A stretch of 64,000 bases of DNA from JAHOYW01 sp963664605 (GTDB lineage: Bacteria; Verrucomicrobiota; Lentisphaeria; Victivallales; Victivallaceae), in contig OY761536.1 in NCBI GenBank assembly GCA_963664605.1, forward strand, positions 4,030,001 through 4,094,000, read 5' to 3'. Made by a program: the position numbers and the translations under genes. Position 1 is the first letter of the stretch. Each line of letters begins with the position of its first letter. A model generated the notes under the pieces. That model ran no database searches and was not told where the DNA came from. It saw nothing but the letters and a program-made list of their open reading frames with translations. Shown here one piece after another: positions 44,520-53,098 of this stretch.

Positions 44520-46007
44520 TCAGTACCATCTCCAGCCAAGGCTGTTAACCATAAAATCAAATTTGGATTTATCCACTTTTGTCGCAACGGGTTTACCATC
44601 TTTCAATATGTGGGTGTCGCCGTTTTTTTCCGCCCAGTTTATCATGTTCTCGCGATGCTCATCGATAATGGTTTTCAGTTCCGCTTTATCAATTAAGTTC
44701 CATTCCTCAGCAGAGTCATTTTCCATATCATAGAATTCCTCGCAGGCATTGGCTTCCGAATATATATATTTCCAGCGGTCACTCCTGACCATATATGTCT
44801 GGTAGGGGCTTTTAAGGCTGTAGGAAACTATATAATCCCGTCCTTTGAAGTCCTCATTTCTCAAAAGCGGTGATAAATCCATACCATCCACCTTTTTTTC
44901 AAGCTCAATACCAAGTAATGAAGCAATTGTCGGCAGAATATCCTGCAAACCGACGAATTCACCGGATACCTTCCCTTTCATTCCCTCCGGGCATTTTAAA
45001 ATAAATGGAATACGACAGCTTCCTTCATTCATGACGCATTTGAAAAACCAGCCAAAATCCCCCATCATATCGCCGTGGTCAGCAGTAAAAATTATTATGG
45101 TATTATCATACAAATCGTTATCTTCCAGATATTCCATCAGCCGCCCGAACTGCTGATCCTGAAAGGAAATAAGGCCGTAATAATGCGCACGGGCATTCTG
45201 AACAGTTTCAGGAGAAAAGCGCGGAATGCCATGTGTAACTGAATTAAAATCCCCATATGGATTGCGTTCTTTACCGTCGCGATTGACAAAAGGCTTCGGC
45301 ATTTCGCGCGGGTCATACATCGTGTTCCACGGATACGGAGGGTCATAGGGAGCATGCGGCTTCGGAAAGCCGACATTCAGGTAGAATGGTTTGTCATTAT
45401 GATTTTCCTTGTGGTATTCAAGGTATTGAATAGCCTGAGTTGCGACCCAGGCGTCAACATGATGTTCCTCCGGTAGTGGGGACGCGGCGGGATGAATGTC
45501 ATTGTTCCCTACACCATGCCCACGGGAATAACCGCCCCATCCGGCAGATTTGAGATAATCAGCATAGGCTTCAACACCGCCAAGCTCATCTTTAGGATCA
45601 AATAGACTTAGCATACGCCCTGATTCAGCTAATGCCGCATGCTGAAAACCATTAAGAGTGTCCGGTTTATCCGGCGGAGTATATGGAACATAATGCAGTT
45701 TTCCGGAAGCATAAGTTTCATAACCGTTCTCAGCCAACAATTGCGGCAGCTTTATCTGGTCGTCACGCACCGCACCGCCGTTAGTTTTCTGCCCCGTACA
45801 TTTATGCGAATAGTTCCCGGTAATCATAGTAGCACGCCCCGGAACGCAAATCGGATTCGGAGTATAAGCCCGGGAAAAACGCACCCCCTCTGCGGCTAGC
45901 TTATCGTAGTTTGGAGTGCTGATTAATGCATTACCGTCGCAATGCAGGCAATCTCCACGAAACTGATCGGCGTTAACAAACAACAAATTAGGACGTTTAC
46001 AAGTCAT
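44520..46007 (-). CDS. Formylglycine-dependent sulfatase (second)
   Basis: The protein is 495 residues, no signal peptide. NLLFVNADQFRGDCL supplies the metal-binding Asp, and CVPGRATM contains Cys54, the formylglycine precursor (C-x-P-x-R). Further ligands lie in GKLHYVPY, FPKPHAPY and FTADHGDMMGDF. It belongs with arylsulfatase A/choline-sulfatase-like enzymes and resembles the sulfatase at 36895 in general layout but differs in detail. It lies 10 bases downstream of the LacI regulator, so the pair is probably an autoregulated unit. Confidence 0.92.
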   Translation of the reverse strand: MTCKRPNLLFVNADQFRGDCLHCDGNALISTPNYDKLAAEGVRFSRAYTPNPICVPGRATMITGNYSHKCTGQKTNGGAVRDDQIKLPQLLAENGYETYASGKLHYVPYTPPDKPDTLNGFQHAALAESGRMLSLFDPKDELGGVEAYADYLKSAGWGGYSRGHGVGNNDIHPAASPLPEEHHVDAWVATQAIQYLEYHKENHNDKPFYLNVGFPKPHAPYDPPYPWNTMYDPREMPKPFVNRDGKERNPYGDFNSVTHGIPRFSPETVQNARAHYYGLISFQDQQFGRLMEYLEDNDLYDNTIIIFTADHGDMMGDFGWFFKCVMNEGSCRIPFILKCPEGMKGKVSGEFVGLQDILPTIASLLGIELEKKVDGMDLSPLLRNEDFKGRDYIVSYSLKSPYQTYMVRSDRWKYIYSEANACEEFYDMENDSAEEWNLIDKAELKTIIDEHRENMINWAEKNGDTHILKDGKPVATKVDKSKFDFMVNSLGWRWY

Positions 46008-46017
46008 TTTTCTTTCC

Positions 46018-47064
46018 TTATTTTTCTAAAGTAAAAGTTTCCGGGCGGTTTATCAATTCATTTACAACCTGAGCCTTACAGCCGCAACTGCCGCCATATG
46101 ACAGATATGGAGTTATCATTTCAGCTTTACAGTGTTCAATACCGTTTATGTTCTTTCCCATGCGCTGCAGAAGCAGCTCAAAAGCTTTTTCCGCCATCAG
46201 TTTAAGCGGCTGAACAACCGTTGTCAGCGGCGGAAAAGTAAACCTGCCAAAAGCGCTTCCGTTATATCCGATAAGAGCAAAATCTTCAGGGATTCTAAGC
46301 CCATTCGATTGCAAAAAACTCATTATACGCCCGGCAATAAAATCGTTTGAACTTACAAGCGCGGTAAAGTTTTCGTCATGAATCAACCGTAGCAATTCAT
46401 CTTTTACATCCTTATCCTCCTCCCTGCCTGACGTTACAAAAGATTTCAAATAATCCATCGGGAGGTCTGCTTCCTGAAAAGCTTTCCTTGCGCCGGAATA
46501 TTTTATCCCACTATCAAGAACAATAATTTTCTTATGCTCGTGTTCGAACAAATGCTTAACCGCCAGGAAAGTTCCAGTTTCAGAATCAATATTAAAATCA
46601 AAATGCTGTTCCGGATGCGGGTTTCTGAGAATCACGCAAGGCAAATTCAACAACTTTTTCATATTCTGAGTATAACTGCCGATCAATATCACACCGTCAA
46701 GCCCGCGAGAGAGCAATTCCCGTATCGCGACATGCCCTTGCGCCTGTTTGTTTTCGTCATCAATATTGCTGCTTAAAAGGACAAAATAGCCTTTTTTATA
46801 AAATTTCCGCATTAACTGACTGACCAAAACAGTTTGCATAGGATTTTGGAAGCCGTCACTGATTATACCTATAGTCGGAGTTTGCCTGCCGCGAAGCTTC
46901 TGGGCCGCATAATTCGGAACATAACCAAGCTCATCGGCTAGAACCCTGATCTTCCGGCGTTTTTCTTCCGATACCCTGATCCCGCCCCCGGTATTGTTCA
47001 ACACCGCCGAAACCACCGGCTGCGACACCCCCGCCAACACCGCTATTTCCTTAAGTTTTATCAC
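46018..47064 (-). CDS. LacI-family transcriptional regulator
   Basis: The protein is 348 residues. The N-terminal helix-turn-helix is LKEIAVLAGVSQPVVSAVLN, followed by the hinge RVLADELGYVPNYAAQKLRG and the effector-binding domain (TIGIISDG, VILIGSYTQN, ALIGYNGSAFGRFTFPPLTTV). The sugar ligand is unknown. It is the first gene of a two-gene transcript with the sulfatase, and a palindrome over its own -10 box (47087-47103) points to autoregulation. Confidence 0.92.
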   Translation of the reverse strand: MIKLKEIAVLAGVSQPVVSAVLNNTGGGIRVSEEKRRKIRVLADELGYVPNYAAQKLRGRQTPTIGIISDGFQNPMQTVLVSQLMRKFYKKGYFVLLSSNIDDENKQAQGHVAIRELLSRGLDGVILIGSYTQNMKKLLNLPCVILRNPHPEQHFDFNIDSETGTFLAVKHLFEHEHKKIIVLDSGIKYSGARKAFQEADLPMDYLKSFVTSGREEDKDVKDELLRLIHDENFTALVSSNDFIAGRIMSFLQSNGLRIPEDFALIGYNGSAFGRFTFPPLTTVVQPLKLMAEKAFELLLQRMGKNINGIEHCKAEMITPYLSYGGSCGCKAQVVNELINRPETFTLEK

Positions 47065-47086
47065 AATAAACCTTTTTTGATTTAAC

Positions 47087-47125
47087 GTATAATCAAATTA
47101 TACATGTTATATTCAAATTTTGCAA
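47087..47125 (-). promoter_or_regulatory. Promoter with overlapping operator of the LacI gene
   Basis: Read leftward, TTGCAA (47120-47125) and TATAAT (47097-47102) are 17 bases apart. The -10 box lies inside a perfect inverted repeat, GTATAAT-CAA-ATTATAC (47087-47103), as expected for a repressor operator that blocks RNA polymerase. Confidence 0.7.
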
Positions 47126-47198
47126 CTTATTAAAGAGAAAAATCACAAAATACAATAAGTCTGTTCGTAACCGGCCAGTTAATTACTGAATTCTTTGT

Positions 47199-48635
47199 TT
47201 AAACGCTGATTTCTTCTGTTTCGATGTTTAAACCGGAAGCATATTTTTCCAATAAAGGCTCGATTTGGTTTTCGAGGAAATCCGTGACCTGTTCAGGAGC
47301 GCGCCCGACAAATTCAACCGGATTCACTAAATCATCGATTTTATCAGCGATACTTGCGAAATGTTTATCGGCTTTCAAACGGTCGAGTAAATCATTATCA
47401 CCGCCTTCCTCTTTGATTTTACGCGCGGCATCCATCGAATGCTCACGGATGGCTTCATGCAGTTCCTGGCGGTCACCTCCAGCTTTTACTGCCGCCATCA
47501 TGATGTTTTCCGTCGCCATAAAAGGCAGTTCCGCGGCGACCCGGCGCGCGATTACATTCGGCCAAACCTGAAGTCCGGTGTTTATATTAATGAGCAATGA
47601 AAGAATCACATCCGTTCCCAGAAAAGCCTCCGGCAGGACTATACGACGATTGGCTGAATCGTCCAAAGTACGCTCAAACCACTGGGTAGCGTGAGTATTA
47701 GCAGTATTAGCGGGCAGGCTCATGACATAACGTGCCAATGAACAAACTCGCTCACTGCGCATCGGGTTGCGCTTGTAGGCCATTGCACTGGAACCTATCT
47801 GGCTCTTGCCGAAAGGCTCCTCTATTTCCCGCAGATTAGCCAGCAAACGAATGTCATTGCACATTTTGTAAGCGCTTTGAGCGATACTCGACAAGACGCT
47901 TAATATATTGAAATCTATTTTGCGGGTATAAGTCTGTCCGCTGACCGCGATAATATTATCAAAACCCATCTTTTCAGCCACAGCTTTTTCAAGGGATTTT
48001 ACTTTTGCGGAATCATTATTGAATAACGCCATAAAGCTAGCCTGAGTACCAGTAGTGCCTTTTACACTACGGAATGGAAGTTTTTCTATTTCAGCTTGGA
48101 GATGTTCAAAATCAAAAAGAAAATCCTGCATATAAAGGGAAAAACGTTTCCCGAGAGTAGTCAACTGAGCGGGCTGATAATGCGTAAATCCTAAAACCGG
48201 CATATCTTTATGTTCATCGACAAATTCAGCCATAATCTTAATCAATTGAAGCAGTTTAGCGCTGATGATCTTCATACCGTCTCGAAGCTGTATAAGCTCT
48301 GTATTATCGGTAACAAAACAGCTTGTCGCTCCGAGGTGAATAATCGGCATCGCATCGGGACATTGAGTGCCGAAAACATGAATATGGCTCATTACATCAT
48401 GGCGGAGTTCTTTTTCTTTTACCGCAACAGCATCAAAATCAATATCATCAAGATGAGCAGCCATTTGTTCAATTTGTTTTTCTGAAATATTCAATCCCAG
48501 TTCTTTTTCACATTGAGCCAGGGCCAGCCAAAGCCTGCGCCATGTAGCATGTTTTTTCTGCGGTGACCAGTTGAAACTCATTTCCTTGCTCGCATATCGT
48601 CCGGTTAAAGGGTTTTCGTATGCTGAATTTTTCAT
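47199..48635 (-). CDS. purB: Adenylosuccinate lyase
   Basis: The protein is 478 residues of the fumarase/aspartase superfamily with the signature GSSAMAYKRNP. THYQPAQLTT, KGTTGTQASF and the ending match the larger form of adenylosuccinate lyase seen in animals and many bacteria, rather than the 430-residue type. It splits adenylosuccinate to AMP and SAICAR to AICAR in purine synthesis, as a cytoplasmic homotetramer. It is a housekeeping gene between accessory regions and is divergent from the VOC gene. Confidence 0.93.
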   Translation of the reverse strand: MKNSAYENPLTGRYASKEMSFNWSPQKKHATWRRLWLALAQCEKELGLNISEKQIEQMAAHLDDIDFDAVAVKEKELRHDVMSHIHVFGTQCPDAMPIIHLGATSCFVTDNTELIQLRDGMKIISAKLLQLIKIMAEFVDEHKDMPVLGFTHYQPAQLTTLGKRFSLYMQDFLFDFEHLQAEIEKLPFRSVKGTTGTQASFMALFNNDSAKVKSLEKAVAEKMGFDNIIAVSGQTYTRKIDFNILSVLSSIAQSAYKMCNDIRLLANLREIEEPFGKSQIGSSAMAYKRNPMRSERVCSLARYVMSLPANTANTHATQWFERTLDDSANRRIVLPEAFLGTDVILSLLININTGLQVWPNVIARRVAAELPFMATENIMMAAVKAGGDRQELHEAIREHSMDAARKIKEEGGDNDLLDRLKADKHFASIADKIDDLVNPVEFVGRAPEQVTDFLENQIEPLLEKYASGLNIETEEISV

Positions 48636-48712
48636 ATGCTTCCTTAGTTTTTTTTAAATATATTGCAAATTTTTTTTAATATAATATAGTAACATATACT
48701 TTAATAAATAAA

Positions 48713-49111
48713 ATGAAAACCAAAAATATGAAAAATAGTTCATTCGGAGTTATAATCAAGGTAAACAACATTGATCTCTGCCGAAATTTCTATCTCAATG
48801 TCCTTAATTTAGGAACTCCTGTAACAGATAGCAGCTTTTGTGTGGAATTTCAGATCAACAACAGTTTCTTTTTAATGCTGGAGAAAACAGAAGCCCGTTT
48901 TCTGGAACACGAGTCATCCGCGACAAGCTGGACTTGCAAAGTCGATAAAATTGATGATGTACTTTATCGTTCCCGTTTGCATGGCTACAAATTGGACATG
49001 ACTAAGCGTACTCATGAAGGTGAAGTTTTATATCGCTGTCAGGATCCTGAAAAAAATATTTTTTACATTTTCAGCAACGAATCTGAAGACAGCGGGAAAT
49101 CCACTTCATAA
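48713..49111 (+). CDS. VOC (glyoxalase/bleomycin resistance-like) protein
   Basis: The protein is 132 residues with the VOC beta-alpha-beta pattern: FGVIIKVNNIDLCRNFYLN, LGTPVTDSSFCVEFQI, then a second half ending RCQDPEKNIFYIFSN. The metal-binding His at the first strand is not obvious (V in place of H), so it may not be catalytic. No clear ribosome binding site precedes the ATG at 48713; a second ATG at 48728 is possible. A weak promoter (TTGCAA 48663, TATAGT 48685) lies upstream. Substrate unknown. Confidence 0.75.
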   Translation: MKTKNMKNSSFGVIIKVNNIDLCRNFYLNVLNLGTPVTDSSFCVEFQINNSFFLMLEKTEARFLEHESSATSWTCKVDKIDDVLYRSRLHGYKLDMTKRTHEGEVLYRCQDPEKNIFYIFSNESEDSGKSTS

Positions 49112-49214
49112 CCTTTTAAAATCACCTAAAGAGCAAATAAATTCAAAAAACTTTATTTTCCCTGCTTGCATTTTACAAAAACCTAACTAATTTATAAGCC
49201 TTGTCAAGACACAA

Positions 49215-49291
49215 GGGCGATTAGCTCAGTTGGCTAGAGCACTTGGTTTACACCCAAGTTGTCGGGGGTTCAAGTCCCTCATCGCCCACCA
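49215..49291 (+). tRNA. tRNA-Val (anticodon UAC)
   Basis: The cloverleaf folds cleanly. The acceptor is GGGCGAT with ATCGCCC, the D-arm begins GCTC, the anticodon stem is CTTGG/CCAAG with loop TTTACAC (anticodon TAC), and the T-arm is GGGGG-TTCAAGT-CCCTC. CCA is encoded (49289-49291) after discriminator A. The codon read is GUA. Confidence 0.96.
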
Positions 49292-49383
49292 TTTTCTATA
49301 TTTTCACCGGGGAGTCCCCCTCATCGGTTTATTTTTTATATCCCCTTGAGTCAAAGAGATATGCAACAATAGACTGTCTCTAC

Positions 49384-49887
49384 ATGCCAGACGGTCAAAG
49401 GCATTCCGAAGCTTGGAAAAAAATTCTTGACTGCTGGATAGAAGATCTTGAGGATAAGTACGACACGCAAAGGTGCTTAGAAAAATTTGAAGCTATTGCA
49501 AAAACACCTGATGATTATCTTTTGTGTGCAGAAACTTGGAGTTGGCTCGAAAATGAAGAACGCACAAAGAGTTACTTGCATAAAATAGAAACAGACTGTA
49601 AAACTGGACGTGATTGGGCTTTGCTTGCTTTCGATTGGTATAGCAATATAGAAGACAAGCTTATCGCCAAAGAATACATGAAAAAAGCGGAAACGCTATC
49701 TGAAACATTTACTGACTGTGAAACTTGCGCAACAATGTACTATTTTATGGACGAAATTGAAAAAGCATATTTGTGTGTGCAAAAAGCAGAAAATATGGCA
49801 AAATATGCCGCTAATTTTCACGGATGCAGTTGCATATACAATATGCTCGGCAATGAATATAACGAAAAAAGATGTTTAACTATCTGA
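49384..49887 (+). CDS. Helical-repeat (TPR/Sel1-like) protein
   Basis: The protein is 167 residues from the ATG at 49384; no ribosome binding site is apparent. A longer frame from 49243 reads through the tRNA (beginning MVYTQVVGGSSPSS, a known artefact) and was rejected. The protein consists of repeats of about 33-35 residues with the pattern C/W-x-x-L-A, I-E-D/E-K, A-x-x-Y-M/L-x-K-A-E, seen at RCLEKFEAIAKTPDDY, SYLHKIETDCKTGRDW, EYMKKAETLSETFTD and LCVQKAENMAKYAANF. This is a solenoid of helix pairs. It may be a fragment of a longer gene family. Role unknown; cysteine-rich. Confidence 0.6.
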   Translation: MPDGQRHSEAWKKILDCWIEDLEDKYDTQRCLEKFEAIAKTPDDYLLCAETWSWLENEERTKSYLHKIETDCKTGRDWALLAFDWYSNIEDKLIAKEYMKKAETLSETFTDCETCATMYYFMDEIEKAYLCVQKAENMAKYAANFHGCSCIYNMLGNEYNEKRCLTI

Positions 49888-49944
49888 TAAACGGAAATCA
49901 CAAATAGCCTACAGCTATAAAAACCGGAAAAAATTTAATTTATC

Positions 49945-49981
49945 TTGACTTTTCGCGGATACGTTGTATACTATATATAGT
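49945..49981 (+). promoter_or_regulatory. Promoter and palindrome upstream of IclR gene 1
   Basis: TTGACT (49945-49950) and TATACT (49967-49972) are 16 bases apart. A 12-bp palindrome ACTATATATAGT (49970-49981) overlaps the -10 box and could be the binding site of the IclR protein encoded at 50033. Confidence 0.5.
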
Positions 49982-50032
49982 TCTATTATTTAGAATACAT
50001 AAATATATAATTCCATATATTATAATAAAATC

Positions 50033-50803
50033 ATGAATAATACATTACAAAACGGTTTCAAATTACTGGAATATCTGTCCTCGACAGCTCAGGAGCATTC
50101 TGTAACAGAGCTTACGGATATATTTTCTTTACCCAAAAGCCATGTATGCCGTTTGCTGAAAACCTTAATTTCGACCGGATATATAGAGCAAAATCCGGTT
50201 AACCGGAAATATAAAATATGTTTAAAAGTACTATGTCTGGCAAATGCCTGTCTTGAAAACCTGCGTATTCGGGAGCGTGCAAAACCATATATTCACAGCT
50301 TACAGGAAACTTTGCAGGCTCCCGTGTACATTGCGGTCCCGTTAAACGGGGAAGCTTTATTAATTGATGCTTTTTTTCCGCAGGGACGTGAAACAGATAC
50401 AAGTCTGGTGATCGGTAAACTCAATGGGCCTTACGATTCTGCTACCGGAAAAATATGCGGCGCATGGCTGAGTGACAAAGAAATAGATGAATTGATTTTA
50501 CGTCTGCCGCCGATAAAAAAAACAAAATATACTTTGACTGACCCGGAAGATATTCATAGGGAATTTAAAAAAGTCAGGGCGAATAAACTTGCAGTCACTA
50601 AAGATGAGCGTTCGCTTGGCGTATCCGCGATAGCCGCGCCGGTATTTTCCTGCGGAGGAATTATTACGGCGGCAATCGGGGCAATACTGCCGTCAGGAAA
50701 TAATAATTCTGACACATGGGAATTTTTTGAAAGAGAAGTCAGGGATGCCGCGGTCAGCGCTTCATTCGCCATGGGCGATCCCGATTACGGAATGGAAAAA
50801 TAG
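50033..50803 (+). CDS. IclR-family transcriptional regulator 1
   Basis: The protein is 256 residues. The N-terminal helix-turn-helix (NGFKLLEYLSSTAQEHSVTELTDIF, SLPKSHVCRLLKTLISTGYI) is followed by the GAF-like effector domain (IHSLQETLQAPVYIAVPL, DSATGKICGAWLS, then DERSLGVSAIAAPVFSC). This is the standard IclR layout. The ligand is unknown. It precedes two iron-sulfur reductase-like genes read in the same direction and probably controls them. Confidence 0.9.
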   Translation: MNNTLQNGFKLLEYLSSTAQEHSVTELTDIFSLPKSHVCRLLKTLISTGYIEQNPVNRKYKICLKVLCLANACLENLRIRERAKPYIHSLQETLQAPVYIAVPLNGEALLIDAFFPQGRETDTSLVIGKLNGPYDSATGKICGAWLSDKEIDELILRLPPIKKTKYTLTDPEDIHREFKKVRANKLAVTKDERSLGVSAIAAPVFSCGGIITAAIGAILPSGNNNSDTWEFFEREVRDAAVSASFAMGDPDYGMEK

Positions 50804-50921
50804 ATAAACTCCCGCTTGATTTTATTGAGTTTGAGAGAGTAATTGAATATAAAATATAACAAAACAAAGGGCTCGAACCAGCTCTTGATTTTAAAATAAA
50901 CAATAAAATAAGGACTTGATA

Positions 50922-51812
50922 ATGAATTCTCAACAAGTAAAAGAATGGGCAAAAAGTTTTGGAGCAGATTTAGTCGGCATTGCCTCTCCGAAATATTTTG
51001 AGGGTATCGCGGCGGAAAACAACCCGGGTTCAATCTATCCGGAATACAAATCCGTAATCGTTATCGGCAGAAGGATACTGCGCGGTTCGTTGCGCGGGGT
51101 TGAAGAAGGAACCAACTTCGGCAGCACTTACGGCTCATTCGGCTTCACCTGGTTAGAAGATAATTTTTTATCCAAAACCACTTATGATTTGACTTGCCGG
51201 CTCGAAGAAAATAATTTTGAAGCTGTTCCATTGTTTGGCTATCAGGATTTGGATATGAGCTATGGGATGCCTGTAGCTGATGGTAAACCCGTTCCAAATG
51301 TTATTGTCGATGCAAATTATGCCGCACACGCAGCCGGGCTAGCTGAATATGGACTTGGCGGTTTTATGCTAACTAAGGAATTCGGAACCAGACAGCGTTT
51401 CGCGGTCATCCTTACAGATGCAGAGCTTGAACCTGATACTCCTAAAAAATGCACTTTATGTTCTGATTGCACAGCCTGTATCGAAGGATGTCCGCTTGGC
51501 GCAATCAATCCGGATAAAATCATTGTCAAAGGGGCTCCGGGCTTTGAATCGCCGGTAGCTGAAATCGATATGAATATATGTAAAAATTGTGATAATGGAG
51601 CCGTCTGCGGAAGGGGACGTGGTAACCATCGTGACCGCCACGCCGCAGCTTGTTCCCGCGCCTGTATTATTCATTTGGAAAAATCCGGTAAAATAAAAAA
51701 CACCTTTGCTAATGAATTCCGTAAGCGCACACCCTGGGCACGAGATGTGACAGGTAATGCGATCAACGATTATGCAAATAAATCATTTGTTACTGATGGG
51801 AGCGCTAAATAA
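50922..51812 (+). CDS. QueG/RdhA-like iron-sulfur protein 1
   Basis: The protein is 296 residues from the ATG at 50922 (AGGA upstream). It begins with a flavin/corrinoid-reductase-type domain: SFGADLVGIASPKYFEG, YKSVIVIGRRIL, then AGLAEYGLGGFMLT, FGTRQRFAVILTDAELEPD, the pattern shared by epoxyqueuosine reductase and reductive dehalogenase homologues. A cysteine cluster C177-x2-C180-x2-C183-x2-C186-x3-C190-P follows, and a second set (C220, C223, C229, C244, C248) closes the protein. It probably carries one or two [4Fe-4S] clusters. The substrate is unknown; no signal peptide, so probably cytoplasmic. The next gene overlaps by one base (TAATG). Confidence 0.8.
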   Translation: MNSQQVKEWAKSFGADLVGIASPKYFEGIAAENNPGSIYPEYKSVIVIGRRILRGSLRGVEEGTNFGSTYGSFGFTWLEDNFLSKTTYDLTCRLEENNFEAVPLFGYQDLDMSYGMPVADGKPVPNVIVDANYAAHAAGLAEYGLGGFMLTKEFGTRQRFAVILTDAELEPDTPKKCTLCSDCTACIEGCPLGAINPDKIIVKGAPGFESPVAEIDMNICKNCDNGAVCGRGRGNHRDRHAAACSRACIIHLEKSGKIKNTFANEFRKRTPWARDVTGNAINDYANKSFVTDGSAK

Positions 51813-52924
51813 TGAAACTTACAGCTAAAATGGTCAAAAAGGCGGCTGCGCAACTCGGTCACGGTGGAGAATCCATCGTCGGGATTGCCAATATTGAACG
51901 CTTTGACGGCGCGCCGCAGCGTATGCACCCGAAAAACATCTTTCCCGACTGTAAATCGGTAATCAGCATAGTTCAGCCGATCCCGCGCGGTACTTATCGA
52001 GGTATAACTGAAGGGACTCACTGGACTAACTATACTTATTATTCATATAACCGGCTGAATACTCTCTTCCGTCCGATGGTTACTTATCCTCTTGCGTGTA
52101 TGATTGAGGATAACGGTTACGAGGCCGTAGCTGTCTACCCGGGCGTGCCGGAAAGGGTAAATATCCATAATAAAGCGGTGCCGGGACGTCCACAACCTGA
52201 TATCAATATCAACGTCAGGATTGCCGGGGTTGCCTGCGGCCTTGGCGAAATTGGTTGGTCAAAGGTGTTTATCCATCCTAAATACGGTCCAAGGGTCCGG
52301 CTGGGGACAATCCTGACTGATGCTGAACTGGAGCCTGATCCGCTCATCAAGCCGGGTACATTGTGCAAACGCTGCATGAAATGCGTAAAAGGCTGTCCCG
52401 GCGGAGCTATTCCCAAACTCAAGGAAAAACCTCCAATCCAAATTAAGATTGACGATCAGGTTTATGAATGGGGAGATGTCCATATGGGACGTTGCACAGC
52501 TACGCATCACGGTATGAACCGTGAAGCCTCGCCATTTCTCGCAAAATCCTGTCCCGGTTTTGATTTTGATGTCAGGAACTCTAATATTTCAGAAGAAACC
52601 GCCTATAAGATGGCTTATACCCTGGCTCGGGGGAAATGGGTTCCGTCCCAGGAATTCCCGACTGATAGCCTTAATGATTATTATAATCAGATTTTATCAC
52701 ATTGCGGATATTTCGCAATATGCGGAGCGAAAGGCTGTATACGTTCTTGTATGGAATTTCAGGAAAAAACGAAAAACATTGATCAGGACGGCTTTGAAAC
52801 GCCGGTATTTTCCTGTGACTGGCAGCTGCCGCCGGCAGATAAAGACAAATGCGGCGGTATTGCTGAGGGAAAATTCCCTGAGGAATATAATGATGCTGAT
52901 TGCAATGCAGGGAACTGGGAATAA
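51812..52924 (+). CDS. QueG/RdhA-like iron-sulfur protein 2
   Basis: The protein is 370 residues, paralogous to its upstream neighbour, translationally coupled by a TAATG overlap. The same landmarks recur: GGESIVGIANIERFDG, CKSVISIVQPIPRG, CGLGEIGWSKVFIHP, GPRVRLGTILTDAELEPDP, then C185-x2-C188-x2-C191-x3-C195-P. The C-terminal extra 100 residues carry more cysteines (CGYFAICGAKGCIRSC). It may form a heteromer with the 50922 product. A terminator follows at 52941-52979. The reaction is unknown. Confidence 0.8.
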   Translation: MKLTAKMVKKAAAQLGHGGESIVGIANIERFDGAPQRMHPKNIFPDCKSVISIVQPIPRGTYRGITEGTHWTNYTYYSYNRLNTLFRPMVTYPLACMIEDNGYEAVAVYPGVPERVNIHNKAVPGRPQPDININVRIAGVACGLGEIGWSKVFIHPKYGPRVRLGTILTDAELEPDPLIKPGTLCKRCMKCVKGCPGGAIPKLKEKPPIQIKIDDQVYEWGDVHMGRCTATHHGMNREASPFLAKSCPGFDFDVRNSNISEETAYKMAYTLARGKWVPSQEFPTDSLNDYYNQILSHCGYFAICGAKGCIRSCMEFQEKTKNIDQDGFETPVFSCDWQLPPADKDKCGGIAEGKFPEEYNDADCNAGNWE

Positions 52925-52940
52925 ACTGGAAAATAATAAA

Positions 52941-52979
52941 AAATCTTCACAGGGCAATATTCTCTGTGGAGATTTTTTT
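52941..52979 (+). terminator. Rho-independent terminator
   Basis: Arms 52941-52952 (AAATCTTCACAG) and 52964-52975 (CTGTGGAGATTT) pair at 12 positions with one G-T, followed by a run of T to 52979. It ends the two-gene iron-sulfur transcript. Confidence 0.8.
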
Positions 52980-53030
52980 CGTTTTGGAAGCTGTTAATAC
53001 AAAAAAATGGGAAAATTTGTAGAACGCTTA

Positions 53031-53058
53031 TTGATTTTTTACAAATTAGCATTATAAT
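53031..53058 (+). promoter_or_regulatory. Promoter of IclR gene 2
   Basis: TTGATT (53031-53036) and a perfect TATAAT (53053-53058) are separated by 16 bases, 41 bases before the ATG at 53099. Confidence 0.6.
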
Positions 53059-53098
53059 GAACTGTATTCAACAATAATGAAAAGAAAATAATATTTTT

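Noticed and set aside
49215..49291. tRNA-Val as the attachment site of the mobile element in region 1
   Set aside because: The element end lies over 30 kb away, and I saw no second copy of the tRNA 3' end in the window, though reading by eye is not exhaustive.
49243..49383. Upstream extension of the helical-repeat frame through the tRNA
   Set aside because: It translates tRNA-Val sequence in one frame, a well-known artefact; the ATG at 49384 is the only plausible start.
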